Origin: Thioclava marina | GTDB lineage: Bacteria > Pseudomonadota > Alphaproteobacteria > Rhodobacterales > Rhodobacteraceae | NCBI RefSeq assembly: GCF_002020135.1 | Contig: NZ_MPZS01000001.1 | Coordinates: 930,001 to 994,000 of the forward strand | Reading direction: 5' to 3' | DNA: 64,000 nucleotides | Shown here: in pieces, positions 37,092 to 45,587 of the stretch | How the letters are laid out: each line of letters begins with the position of its first letter | How positions within the stretch are numbered: the stretch's first letter is position 1 | Notes under the pieces: generated by a model | Databases searched by the model: none | Seen by the model: only the letters and a program-made list of their open reading frames with translations | Told to the model about the DNA's origin: nothing | Program-made: the position numbers and the translations under genes

Positions 37092-37961
37092 TCAGGCGCG
37101 CACGAGTTTCTCGTAGGTCTCGGCGATATCGCGGGTGAGCGCACCGACCTCGAAGTTGAACTCGCGGATCTGGCTCACGGGCGTGACCTCGGCGGCGGTC
37201 CCGGTCAGCCAGCACTGTTCGAACTCGGCCAGTTCGGTCGGCTCGATCAGGCGTTCATGAACGGTGACGCCCTTCTCCTTGAGCAGCCCGATCACGGTCT
37301 GGCGGGTGATGCCGTTGAGGAACACGTCGGCCTTGGGCGTATGCACTTCGCCATCCTTCACGAAGAAGATGTTCGCGCCGGTCGCCTCGGCCACGTAGCC
37401 GCGCCAATCCATGAAGAGCGCGTCCGAATAGCCACGATCCTCGGCCGCGTGCTTGGACATGGTGCAGATCATGTAGAGACCGGCGGCTTTCGCCTCGGCC
37501 GGGATCGTGCGCGGGTCGGGGCGGCGCCATTTCGCGATGTCGAGCTTGGCGCCCTTCATCTTCGCGTCACCGTAGTAGTTGCCCCATTCCCAGCCGGCCA
37601 CGGCCAGACGGACCGGGTTCTTGCGCGCCGAGACACCCATGTCCTCGCCCGCACCGCGCCATGCCACCGCGCGCACATAGGCGTCGGTCCAGCCATTGGC
37701 CTTGAGCATGTCGTATTTCGCCTTTTCGATCTCTTCGACCGAATAGGGGATCTCCATGTCGAGCAGGTTGGCGGACTTGCGCAGGCGCTCGGAATGCTCG
37801 ACGCCTTTGAAGATCTTGCCATTGTAGCAACGCTCGCCCTCGAATACCGAGGAGGCATAATGCAGCGCGTGGGTCAGAATGTGGACATTGGCGTCGCGCC
37901 ATTCCACCAGTTTGCCATCCATCCAGATCTTGCCATCACGATCCTCATACGACCCGGCCAT
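37092..37961 (-). CDS. ilvE: branched-chain amino acid aminotransferase
   Basis: A 289-residue class IV PLP-dependent enzyme for the last step of valine, leucine and isoleucine synthesis. Family motifs are YASSVFEGERCYNG, the probable PLP-lysine segment AEAKAAGLYMIC, and YVAEATGANIFFV, followed by GITRQTVIGLL. Two adjacent ATGs occur at 37964 and 37961. AAGGAGG lies two bases from the first and five from the second, so the second is favoured. The gene is divergent from petP, with a palindrome-bearing gap of 153 bases. Confidence 0.93.
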   Translation of the reverse strand: MAGSYEDRDGKIWMDGKLVEWRDANVHILTHALHYASSVFEGERCYNGKIFKGVEHSERLRKSANLLDMEIPYSVEEIEKAKYDMLKANGWTDAYVRAVAWRGAGEDMGVSARKNPVRLAVAGWEWGNYYGDAKMKGAKLDIAKWRRPDPRTIPAEAKAAGLYMICTMSKHAAEDRGYSDALFMDWRGYVAEATGANIFFVKDGEVHTPKADVFLNGITRQTVIGLLKEKGVTVHERLIEPTELAEFEQCWLTGTAAEVTPVSQIREFNFEVGALTRDIAETYEKLVRA

Positions 37962-37992
37962 CATACCCTCCTTGCGGCTATGCCGATTTACG

Positions 37993-38022
37993 AATATTGC
38001 GCAATATTAGTCCGGTTCGGAC
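37993..38022. promoter_or_regulatory. palindromes in the ilvE-petP intergenic region
   Basis: A perfect 16-bp palindrome AATATTGCGCAATATT (37993-38008) is followed at once by GTCCG-GTT-CGGAC (38010-38022). Both sit in the promoter gap between divergent ilvE and petP. Their size and symmetry suit a dimeric regulator; PetP itself (MarR family) is a natural candidate. This is inference. Confidence 0.5.
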
Positions 38023-38114
38023 ATATTCTTGCGCGAAAACTGTCGCTCGGTAACAGTTGAGTCTTGGAAAGTCAACAAGGCTGACATAAAGTCACGCAAA
38101 AGAGAGGGAGAGAG

Positions 38115-38612
38115 ATGGCCGAAAGCGGAAGCCCCGGGGGCGAAACCCTTCTGTTTCTGACCGACGAGCAACTGCGCAAGGGAATCGAGGCGATGTTCTT
38201 CGCCTATCGCGCCTTTACCGCGGATCCCGACCGGCTTCTCGAGGAACACGGCTATGGCCGCGCTCATCACCGGGCGCTGCACTTCATCAACCGCCAGCCG
38301 GGCCTGACCGTGACCACGCTGCTCGCGGTGCTCGGCGTGACCAAGCAATCGCTCAACCGAGTGCTGCGCACCCTGATCGAGGACGGGCTCGTCGAAAGCC
38401 GGGTCGGCAAACGCGACAAGCGCGAACGCCGGCTGCATCTCACCGAAGAGGGCGAGGCGCTGGAGCGGGCGCTCTCGGAGGCCCAGCGTGGTCGGATGCG
38501 CGCCGCCTATCGCGCGGCGGGGCCGCAGGCGGTGGCCGGCTTCCGGCAGGTTCTCGAGGCAATGATGGGGCCGGACCTGCACAAGCTCTACCAGATGATG
38601 AAAGACGAGTGA
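38115..38612 (+). CDS. petP: MarR-family regulator PetP
   Basis: A 165-residue winged-helix protein. The HTH region is TVTTLLAVLGVTKQSLNRVL and the wing is RVGKRDKRERRLHLTEEG. The identification as PetP rests on position: it overlaps petR by one base (TGATG) and both lie upstream of petABC. In Rhodobacter capsulatus petP and petR have this arrangement and are needed for growth that depends on the bc1 complex. AGAGAGGGAGAG precedes the ATG. Confidence 0.88.
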   Translation: MAESGSPGGETLLFLTDEQLRKGIEAMFFAYRAFTADPDRLLEEHGYGRAHHRALHFINRQPGLTVTTLLAVLGVTKQSLNRVLRTLIEDGLVESRVGKRDKRERRLHLTEEGEALERALSEAQRGRMRAAYRAAGPQAVAGFRQVLEAMMGPDLHKLYQMMKDE

Positions 38613-39325
38613 TGCCCTACTCTGCCGATCCTCACCTGCTCATAATCGATGACGACGAGCGCATCCGCACGCTGCTGAAAAGCTTCTTGCAGCGTAACGG
38701 CTTTCTGGTGACGGCCGCGCGCGATGCCACGCACGCGCGAGCGCTTCTGGCGGGGCTCGAGTTCAGCCTGATCGTGATGGATGTGATGATGCCCGGCGAG
38801 GACGGCCTGAGCCTGACGCGCGACCTGCGCAGGACGATCGCGACACCGATCCTGCTGCTGACCGCGCGCGGCGAGACCCGCGACCGGATCGAGGGGCTCG
38901 AGGCGGGCGCGGATGACTACCTGCCCAAGCCTTTCGAGCCCAAGGAACTCTTGCTGCGGATCAACGCGATCCTGCGCCGCGTGCCGCAAGAGGCCGAGAC
39001 GGGGCCGAAATTCCTCTCGCTGGGCCCGCTGAAATACGATCAGGACCGGGGCGAGCTCTGGGACGGCGAAACCCCGGTGAAATTGACCGCGACCGAGGTC
39101 CAGCTGATGAAAATCTTCGCCTCCCATGCCGGAGAGGTCGTCAGCCGAACCGCATTGATCGAAGAGCTCGGGCGCGAACGCACGGCGAGCGAGGATGGCG
39201 CGGGCGGCGACCGCGCGGTCGACGTGCAGATCACCCGCCTGCGCCGCAAGATCGAGCGCGATCCACGCGAGCCGCGCTACCTTCAGACCGTACGCGGGCT
39301 GGGCTATATGCTTGCGCCGGACTGA
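38612..39325 (+). CDS. petR: OmpR-family response regulator PetR
   Basis: A 237-residue two-domain response regulator. The receiver domain has the acidic pocket IIDDDE, the phosphoacceptor D57 in LIVMDVMMPGEDG, and the conserved lysine in LPKPFEP. A C-terminal winged helix (LTATEVQLMKIF...VQITRLRRKIE...TVRGLGYML) binds DNA. The ATG at 38612 overlaps the petP stop; a GTG at 38609 is also possible. No histidine kinase gene is beside it, as in R. capsulatus petPR. It lies 319 bases upstream of petA. Confidence 0.93.
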   Translation: MPYSADPHLLIIDDDERIRTLLKSFLQRNGFLVTAARDATHARALLAGLEFSLIVMDVMMPGEDGLSLTRDLRRTIATPILLLTARGETRDRIEGLEAGADDYLPKPFEPKELLLRINAILRRVPQEAETGPKFLSLGPLKYDQDRGELWDGETPVKLTATEVQLMKIFASHAGEVVSRTALIEELGRERTASEDGAGGDRAVDVQITRLRRKIERDPREPRYLQTVRGLGYMLAPD

Positions 39326-39644
39326 GTTTTCGGCAGCGCCCCGCCAAAGATGTGAAATCGCTGTATGATTTCACAAGATTGATTCGTTTTGTCGCAGAGC
39401 GCAAAGGTCGCAGACCGGACCGCTCAAGGCAGTTGGTGCTCGCAGTCGCCTATTCACTCGAATGACCCGGCGTGACGTGTTGCAAGAGCGTCATTTACCT
39501 TGGTTGAGCCGACGTTGAGACCGAATGACTTCTGGACTGACAAATTCGTGATTGCTATGAGAGCGGCCATGTTGGGCGGCACTTCGCACGTGCCCCGGCA
39601 CGTCACTATCGGCCCATCCCACGGGCCCGGGAAGGAGAGACAAC
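39326..39644. other. petR-petA intergenic region
   Basis: A gene-free gap of 319 bases. It contains a perfect inverted repeat at 39351-39375, and a GGCCC/GGGCC inverted repeat just ahead of the petA ribosome binding site (about 39611-39630). It must carry the petABC promoter, but I cannot place -35 and -10 boxes with confidence. Confidence 0.55.
39351..39375. promoter_or_regulatory. perfect inverted repeat between petR and petA
   Basis: Arms TGTGAAATC (39351-39359) and GATTTCACA (39367-39375), 7-base spacer. It lies 25 bases after petR and 270 before petA. It could be a regulator site or a weak petR terminator; no T-run follows directly. Confidence 0.5.
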
Positions 39645-40205
39645 GTGTCCCACGCAGATAATAACGCAGGCTCCCGGAGGGATTTCCTCTACTACGCCAC
39701 CGCCGGCACCGGCGCGGTCGTCACCGGGGCGGCCGTTTGGCCGCTGGTGAACCAGATGAACGCCTCTGCCGACGTCAAGGCGCTCTCGTCGATCTTTGTG
39801 GACGTTTCGGGCGTCGAGACCGGCACCCAGCTCACGGTGAAATGGCGCGGCAAGCCCGTCTTCATCCGCCGCCGGACCGAAGAAGAGATCAACATGGCGC
39901 GTGAAGTCCCGCTCGACGAGCTGACGGACCGTTCCGCCGAGAACGCCAACAAACCGGGCGCGGACGCCTCCGACGAGAACCGCGCGCTCGACGAGGCGGG
40001 CGAGTGGCTGGTGATGATCGGCGTGTGCACCCACCTGGGCTGCGTGCCGATCGGCAATGGCTCGGGCGACTACCATGGCTGGTTCTGCCCCTGCCACGGC
40101 TCGCATTACGACACTGCCGGGCGGATCCGCAAAGGTCCCGCACCGCGCAACCTCGATATCCCGGTGGCGCAGTTCACCGACGAAACCACGATCCTGCTGG
40201 GCTGA
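39645..40205 (+). CDS. petA: ubiquinol-cytochrome c reductase Rieske iron-sulfur subunit
   Basis: A 186-residue subunit of the bc1 complex. The N-terminus has a Tat-like [11 protein letters not shown] segment and a single membrane anchor (about 14-36), followed by a periplasmic [2Fe-2S] domain. Cluster ligands are CTHLGC (C128, H130, C133) and CPCHGS (C148, C150, H151), where C133 and C150 form the stabilising disulfide. AAGGAGAG precedes the start. First gene of petABC. Length matches the Rhodobacter protein. Confidence 0.97.
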   Translation: MSHADNNAGSRRDFLYYATAGTGAVVTGAAVWPLVNQMNASADVKALSSIFVDVSGVETGTQLTVKWRGKPVFIRRRTEEEINMAREVPLDELTDRSAENANKPGADASDENRALDEAGEWLVMIGVCTHLGCVPIGNGSGDYHGWFCPCHGSHYDTAGRIRKGPAPRNLDIPVAQFTDETTILLG

Positions 40206-40217
40206 GGAGGCACTGAG

Positions 40218-41534
40218 ATGTCGGGCATTCCCCACGACCATTACAAGCCCAAGACGGGCGCCGAGAAATGGGTGCATTCGCGCCTTCCGATCATCGGGCT
40301 GATCTATGACACGATCATGATCCCCACCCCCAAGAACCTGAACTGGTGGTGGATCTGGGGTATCGTGCTGGCTTTCTGCCTGGTGCTGCAAATCGTCACC
40401 GGCATCGTCCTGGTGATGCATTACACCCCGCATGTTGACCTGGCCTTCGCCTCGGTCGAGCACATCATGCGTGACGTGAATGGCGGCTACGCGCTGCGTT
40501 ACATCCACGCGAACGGCGCCTCGCTGTTCTTCCTCGCCGTCTATATCCACATCTTCCGCGGCCTGTATTACGGCTCCTACAAGGCGCCCCGCGAGATCAC
40601 CTGGATCGTCGGCATGATCATCTACCTGTGCATGATGGGCACGGCGTTCATGGGCTACGTGCTGCCCTGGGGCCAGATGTCCTTCTGGGGCGCGACCGTG
40701 ATCACCGGCCTGTTCGGCGCGATCCCGGGCATCGGTCCGGACATCCAGGCCTGGCTGCTCGGCGGCCCGGCGGTGGACAACGCGACGCTGAACCGCTTCT
40801 TCTCGCTGCACTACCTGCTGCCCTTCGTGATCGCCGCGCTGGTCGTGGTCCACATCTGGGCCTTCCACACCACAGGCAACAACAACCCGACCGGCGTTGA
40901 CGTCCGCAAGGGCTCGAAGGCGGAAGCCGAGAAAGACACCCTGCCCTTCTGGCCCTACTTCGTGATCAAGGACCTGTTCGCGCTGGCCGTCGTGCTGCTG
41001 ATCTTCGCCGCGGTCGTGGGCTTCATGCCGAACTATCTCGGCCACCCCGATAACTACATCGAGGCGAACCCGCTGGCGACGCCTGCGCATATCGTGCCCG
41101 AATGGTACTTCCTGCCCTTCTACGCGATCCTGCGCGCCTTCACCGCCGATGTCTGGGTCGTGATGCTCGTGAACTGGATCACCTTCGGCATCGTCGACGC
41201 GAAGTTCTTCGGCGTGCTCGCGATGTTCGGTGCGATCATCGTGATGGCGCTGGCACCGTGGCTCGACACCTCCAAAGTGCGTTCGGGCGCCTATCGCCCG
41301 ATGTTCAAATGGTGGTTCTGGCTGCTCGCGATCGACTTCGTGGTGCTGATGTGGGTGGGCGCGATGCCGACCGACGGGATCTACCCCTACATCTCGCTGA
41401 TCGGCGCGACCTACTGGTTCGTCTACTTCCTGGTCATCCTGCCGCTGCTGGGCCTGATCGAGAAGCCGGCGCCGTTGCCCGCGACGATCGAAGAAGACTT
41501 CAATCATCACTACGACATCAAACCGGCCGAGTGA
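40218..41534 (+). CDS. petB: cytochrome b of the bc1 complex
   Basis: A 438-residue inner-membrane subunit with eight helices that holds hemes bL and bH and both quinone sites. Landmarks are the [20 protein letters not shown] segment, heme histidines in RYIHANGAS and [15 protein letters not shown], the [20 protein letters not shown] helix of the Qo site, and [14 protein letters not shown] (PEWY motif). It lies 12 bases after petA with GAGGAG before its ATG. Confidence 0.97.
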   Translation: MSGIPHDHYKPKTGAEKWVHSRLPIIGLIYDTIMIPTPKNLNWWWIWGIVLAFCLVLQIVTGIVLVMHYTPHVDLAFASVEHIMRDVNGGYALRYIHANGASLFFLAVYIHIFRGLYYGSYKAPREITWIVGMIIYLCMMGTAFMGYVLPWGQMSFWGATVITGLFGAIPGIGPDIQAWLLGGPAVDNATLNRFFSLHYLLPFVIAALVVVHIWAFHTTGNNNPTGVDVRKGSKAEAEKDTLPFWPYFVIKDLFALAVVLLIFAAVVGFMPNYLGHPDNYIEANPLATPAHIVPEWYFLPFYAILRAFTADVWVVMLVNWITFGIVDAKFFGVLAMFGAIIVMALAPWLDTSKVRSGAYRPMFKWWFWLLAIDFVVLMWVGAMPTDGIYPYISLIGATYWFVYFLVILPLLGLIEKPAPLPATIEEDFNHHYDIKPAE

Positions 41535-41554
41535 GTAAGGAAGAGGGACGCAAA

Positions 41555-42361
41555 ATGAAAAATCTTCTGATCTCCGCCATTTCGGCACTGGCCATCGGCA
41601 CCGGCTTCTTCGCCGGTCCCGCTCTGGCCGCGGGCGGTGGCGAAAGCCATGTCGAGAATATCGACTTCTCTTTCGAGGGCCCCTTCGGAACCTTCGACCA
41701 GCAGCAGCTGCGTCGCGGCTTCCAGGTCTACCGGGAGGTCTGCTCGGCCTGCCACGGCATGAAGTTCGTGCCCTTCCGCACGCTGGCCGATGAAGGCGGC
41801 CCGATGATGGACCCGGCTTGGGTTCGTGCCTACGCCGCCGAGTTCGACATGGTCGACAAGGAAACCGGCGAGGACCGTCCCGGCAAGGAAACCGACCACT
41901 TCCCGAAAGTGACCGGCGAGGGCATGGGCCCGGACCTGTCGCTGATGGCGAAGGCGCGGGCGGGCTTCCACGGCCCCTACGGCCTCGGCCTCAACCAGCT
42001 CTTCCGCGGCATGGGCGGCCCCGAGTACATCTTCTCGATCCTGACCGGCTATACCGGCGAGGAAAAGGAAGAGGCGGGCTCGATCTTCTACGGAAACCAC
42101 ACCTTCGCGGGTGGCTGGATCGCGATGCCGCCTCCGCTTTCGGAAGACCTCATCGAGTATGAGGACGGCACCCCCGCGACCGTCGAGCAGATGGCGCAGG
42201 ACGTCGCGGCCTTCCTGATGTGGACCGCGGAACCCAAGCTCGAGGCGCGCAAGCGCTGGGGCTTCGTGGCCGTGATCATGCTCGTGCTGCTCAGCTCGCT
42301 TCTCTACCTGACGAACAAGAAGCTCTGGGCCCCGCACAAGGGCAAACATGTCGATCTGTGA
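41555..42361 (+). CDS. petC: cytochrome c1
   Basis: A 268-residue heme protein of the bc1 complex. The cleaved signal peptide ends near ALAAGGG (about residue 26). The heme site is CSACH (C63, C66, H67), and the axial methionine is probably in [12 protein letters not shown]-terminal membrane anchor ([16 protein letters not shown]) is followed by a basic tail. The start is 20 bases after petB, with GAAGAGGGA upstream. A strong terminator ends the operon. Confidence 0.97.
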   Translation: MKNLLISAISALAIGTGFFAGPALAAGGGESHVENIDFSFEGPFGTFDQQQLRRGFQVYREVCSACHGMKFVPFRTLADEGGPMMDPAWVRAYAAEFDMVDKETGEDRPGKETDHFPKVTGEGMGPDLSLMAKARAGFHGPYGLGLNQLFRGMGGPEYIFSILTGYTGEEKEEAGSIFYGNHTFAGGWIAMPPPLSEDLIEYEDGTPATVEQMAQDVAAFLMWTAEPKLEARKRWGFVAVIMLVLLSSLLYLTNKKLWAPHKGKHVDL

Positions 42362-42384
42362 TCGCTGCTAAATCGAGATGAGAG

Positions 42385-42414
42385 ACGCCCCCTCGGACAC
42401 GAGGGGGCGTTTTT
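42385..42414 (+). terminator. petABC terminator
   Basis: A 10-bp stem ACGCCCCCTC (42385-42394) with GAGGGGGCGT (42401-42410), a 6-base loop and a TTTT tail. It lies 23 bases after petC. Confidence 0.9.
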
Positions 42415-42523
42415 CGTTGGAATACTGCAGGTCGCCGCCGCCCCGCCACGCGATCCGCACCACGAACGGTTGCCAAGCAAGGGGCAGCGCCTTACCTCAC
42501 AGGGGACAACGTCAGGAGAGACA

Positions 42524-43297
42524 ATGCCCGAGCTGCCCGACTTCCCCCACGCCTCGCCCGCCGCCCGCGCGCCACGGCTCTGCGTGCTGATCGACGCTGA
42601 CAACGTGCCTGCCTCCTACGCCGAGGCGATCTTCGAGGAGATCGCCTCGCTGGGCGAGGCCTCGGTACGCCGGATCTATGGCGACTGGTCGGCGCAGCGC
42701 CTGGCGGGTTGGGCAAAGCGCGTGGCCGAGCTCGGCCTGGTCGCGGACCAGCAATTCGCCAATACCAAGGGCAAGAACGCCTCCGATATCGGCCTCGTCA
42801 TCGCGGCGATGGATTTCCTGCATTCCGGCCTCTTCGACGGGTTCGTGCTGGTCTCCTCCGACAGCGATTTCACCCGGCTCGCCGCGCGCATCCGCGAGCA
42901 GGGTCTCGATGTCTACGGCATCGGCGAGCAGAAAACCCCCGAGGCCTTCCGCAAGGCCTGCAAACGCTTCATCTATGTCGAGAACCTCGGCAATGGCGAG
43001 ACGCCCGGCCCCAGCGCGAAACCCAGCCCCGGTAAAGGCAGCGCACCGAAATCCACCGGCGGCAAGCAGGAGCCGAAAGAGGCGATCCCGATCATCACCA
43101 ACGCGATGAAGGCGATCGGCCTGGAAGAGGAATGGTATTCGCTCGGCCAGCTCGGCCAGTTCATCACCCAGGCGAACCCGGATTTCGACACCCGCACCTA
43201 TGGCAGCGCGAAACTCTCGGACCTGCTGATCAAGACGGGTCGGTTCCAGCTCCAGCGCGGCGAAGGCAATCAGTGGATGGTGCGCGACCTGGCCTGA
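42524..43297 (+). CDS. NYN-domain protein with C-terminal LOTUS/OST-HTH domain
   Basis: A 257-residue protein. The N-terminal NYN (PIN-like) domain has the acidic residues of a metal-dependent RNase: VLIDADNVPA, NASDIGLVIAAMDF and VLVSSDSDFTRLA. A linker rich in Gly, Pro, Ser and Lys (about 165-200) leads to a LOTUS/OST-HTH domain (IPIITNAMKAIG to GRFQLQRG) that binds RNA in other proteins. The start at 42524 follows AGGAGAG. RNA cleavage or turnover is inferred from the domains. It converges on the TetR gene, 16 bases away. Confidence 0.85.
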   Translation: MPELPDFPHASPAARAPRLCVLIDADNVPASYAEAIFEEIASLGEASVRRIYGDWSAQRLAGWAKRVAELGLVADQQFANTKGKNASDIGLVIAAMDFLHSGLFDGFVLVSSDSDFTRLAARIREQGLDVYGIGEQKTPEAFRKACKRFIYVENLGNGETPGPSAKPSPGKGSAPKSTGGKQEPKEAIPIITNAMKAIGLEEEWYSLGQLGQFITQANPDFDTRTYGSAKLSDLLIKTGRFQLQRGEGNQWMVRDLA

Positions 43298-43313
43298 CCA
43301 GCCCCGCGCGCCG

Positions 43314-43931
43314 TCAGCCTTTCGTGCCGTAGCGCGCGAGGAACATCTCGACCGCGCCCTTGATCACGCGCTCCTTGTCGAGAGAGGAACAAGAGCCCAT
43401 CCCGAAAAGCAGCTTGGCATGCAGCTCGGCCTTGCACAGCTCTGCGAAAAGATGCGCCGCAAGATCGAGATCGTCGATCTCCAGCTCCCCCCGTGCGACC
43501 GCCTGCTCGAGATAGGCGCAGATCTTGTCATGCACGAGCTGCGGGCCCGAGGCATAAAAGGCCCGGCCCAGATCGGGGAAGCGTTCGACCTCGGCCACGC
43601 AGAGCCGGTAGATCCCCTGCCCCAGATCGGAGGCCATGAAATCGATGATCTGCTCGGCCGCCAGAGGCAGCACCACTTCGGGCGGCTGGCTGAAATCGAT
43701 CGTCTCGCTCGCCTGCTCGGCCTGACGCTGGCACTCGGTTCGCGCCACCTCGAGAAACATCAGCCGCTTGTCGGGGAAATAGCTGTAGAGCGTGGCCTTG
43801 GAGACGCCCGCCTCCTTCGCGATATCGTCGACCGAGGCACCGTCAAAACCGTCGCGCAGGAAGATCTCGCGCGCGCCTTCAAGCACCTGATCGAATTTGC
43901 GTCCGCGATGGATCTGATCTGCGTCGGCCAT
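43314..43931 (-). CDS. TetR-family transcriptional regulator
   Basis: A 205-residue regulator. The N-terminal HTH is clear (AREIFLRDGFDGASVDDIAK with AGVSKATLYSYFPDK). The C-terminal ligand-binding domain, from about residue 75, has an AefR-like appearance (VARGELEIDDLDLAAHLF). The ligand and target are unknown, and no divergent target gene is present: aroC lies upstream on the same strand. The frame could start slightly earlier but this ATG opens the HTH in the usual way. Confidence 0.88.
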   Translation of the reverse strand: MADADQIHRGRKFDQVLEGAREIFLRDGFDGASVDDIAKEAGVSKATLYSYFPDKRLMFLEVARTECQRQAEQASETIDFSQPPEVVLPLAAEQIIDFMASDLGQGIYRLCVAEVERFPDLGRAFYASGPQLVHDKICAYLEQAVARGELEIDDLDLAAHLFAELCKAELHAKLLFGMGSCSSLDKERVIKGAVEMFLARYGTKG

Positions 43932-44061
43932 TCACCTCTCCACTCCCGGGCGAAGCGGCCCGGACCTTCAGAATAAACCGTCCCGTTCAGTCCCTGCAAG
44001 GCGGCGCAACGTCACGTCATGCCTGCCATGCATCAGACCGGCGGGAGGTGGCGCTTTTCGC

Positions 44062-44126
44062 GCCTTCGAATTGGCAGAAATATCCCGGGGTGAGGCGCGC
44101 AAGCGCCGAGGGGCAGCGCCCCTCTC
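44062..44126 (-). repeat. dispersed structured repeat, copy F (reversed)
   Basis: In reverse: CTTCGAATTGGCAGAAATAT, CCCGGGG, a small hairpin (GGCGCGCAAGCGCC) and GAGGGGC-AGC-GCCCCTC. It fills most of the gap between aroC and the TetR gene and could terminate aroC, whose stop lies three bases away. Confidence 0.8.
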
Positions 44127-44129
44127 CCT

Positions 44130-45230
44130 TTACCCGATCGTGCCGCGAATCCCGCCCGTCTGGGCGCGGTCCATCAAGAACTGATCGAGGATCACGCAGG
44201 CCATCATCGCCTCGGCCACCGGCACCGCGCGGATACCGACACAAGGGTCGTGGCGGCCCTTGGTGATCACTTCCACCTCTTCGCCCGCGACATTGACCGA
44301 GCGGCGGGGCGTCAGGATCGACGAGGTCGGCTTGACCGCGAAGCGCACGAGGATCGGCTGGCCGGTCGTGATCCCTCCGAGGATGCCGCCGGCGTGGTTC
44401 GACAGATATTCCACCCCGTTCGGCCCCATCACCATCTCGTCGGCATTGTCGACGCCGGTCAGCGCCGCTGCCGCCATCCCCTCGCCGATCTCGACACCTT
44501 TCACCGCGTTGATCGACATCATCGCCGCGGCGAGTTCGGTATCCATCTTCGCATAGATCGGCGCGCCGAGACCCGCCGGGCAGCCTTCCGCCACAACCTC
44601 GATCGCGGCGCCCACCGAGTTCTGCCCCTTGCGGATCGCGGCGAGGTAATCGGCCCATTCGTCGACCGCCTCGGCATCGGGAATGAAGAAGGGGTTTTGC
44701 AGGATCTGGCTGCGGTCGAAGCGCGCGCGGTTTATATGCTTCGCACCCATCTGGACCATGTAGCCGTAGATCTTCAGATTAGGGACCAGCTGGCGCAGCA
44801 CCGCGTGCGCCACACCGCCAGCGGCAACACGGGCCGCCGTCTCGCGGGCGCTCGAGCGCCCGCCGCCGCGATAATCGCGCACACCGTATTTCTGGTGGTA
44901 GGTGATGTCTGCATGACCGGGGCGGAACTGCCGCGCGATCTCGCCGTAATCCTTAGACCGCTGGTCGGTATTCTCGATCATCAGCTGGATCGTGGTGCCT
45001 GTCGTCTTGCCCTCGAACACGCCCGAGAGGATGCGCACCGCATCGGGCTCCTTGCGCTGGGTCGTCTCCTTCGACTGGCCCGGACGGCGGCGGTCGAGGA
45101 ATTGCTGGATGAACCCCTCGTCGATCTCGATCCCCGGAGGGCAACCATCCACCGTCGCGCCCAGAGCGGGCCCGTGGCTTTCGCCCCAGGTGGTGACGCG
45201 AAACAGGTGACCAAATGTGTTGAAGGACAT
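44130..45230 (-). CDS. aroC: chorismate synthase
   Basis: A 366-residue FMN-dependent enzyme that makes chorismate from EPSP in aromatic amino acid synthesis. Signatures are [18 protein letters not shown] near the N-terminus, [31 protein letters not shown] and [18 protein letters not shown]. The C-terminal [13 protein letters not shown] is also conserved. Length and ends are normal. It is divergent from the thiBPQ riboswitch. Confidence 0.97.
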   Translation of the reverse strand: MSFNTFGHLFRVTTWGESHGPALGATVDGCPPGIEIDEGFIQQFLDRRRPGQSKETTQRKEPDAVRILSGVFEGKTTGTTIQLMIENTDQRSKDYGEIARQFRPGHADITYHQKYGVRDYRGGGRSSARETAARVAAGGVAHAVLRQLVPNLKIYGYMVQMGAKHINRARFDRSQILQNPFFIPDAEAVDEWADYLAAIRKGQNSVGAAIEVVAEGCPAGLGAPIYAKMDTELAAAMMSINAVKGVEIGEGMAAAALTGVDNADEMVMGPNGVEYLSNHAGGILGGITTGQPILVRFAVKPTSSILTPRRSVNVAGEEVEVITKGRHDPCVGIRAVPVAEAMMACVILDQFLMDRAQTGGIRGTIG

Positions 45231-45447
45231 GGGCGCGGCCTCGATCGGGTATGTTTGGCGTCTGCTTTAGCAACCGGGGCGTGGCGAGGCAACGCGGATG
45301 GTGGTGCGCAACATAGGAAAGGCGCGCCACGAGGCGCCGCCGCGGAGCGCTTGGCGAATGCCCTCTCACCACTCTATCGCACCATGACCTGCGCCGGCGC
45401 CCTCGCCTTCATACTTGCACCGCCCTGCGCCTGCCCTTAGGTTGCGC

Positions 45448-45541
45448 CTCACCTCGGGGTGCCGGCGCAAGGCTGGCTGAGATGCGATCTTCGCGAACCC
45501 GTTGAACCTGAACCGGTTAAGACCGGCGGAGGGAAGGTAGC
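45448..45541 (+). promoter_or_regulatory. TPP (THI-box) riboswitch
   Basis: The aptamer has the conserved TPP elements in order: CGGGGTGCC, GGCTGAGATG, CCGTTGAACCTGAACCGGTT and ACCGGCGGAGGGAAGG. P1 is probably ACCT (45451-45454) with AGGT (45536-45539). It controls thiBPQ. Downstream, CACTCC (45557-45562) can pair with GGAGTG (45578-45583), which contains the thiB Shine-Dalgarno, so control of translation initiation is likely. Confidence 0.95.
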
Positions 45542-45587
45542 CGGATCCCCCGGCCCCACTCCGCCCGGCAAGCCCAAGGAGTGAGGC

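Noticed and set aside
39351-39375. CRP/FNR-type site
   Set aside because: The TGTGA and TCACA half-sites are 15 bases apart where CRP sites need 6, and no TTGAT-N4-ATCAA match is present.
39606-41588. A 660-codon open frame on the minus strand across petA-petB
   Set aside because: It is antisense to well-conserved petA and petB and has the low-complexity, His/Arg/Asp-rich composition of GC-rich shadow frames. The same applies to the long minus frame over copA (58061-60115) and plus frames over dnaE2.
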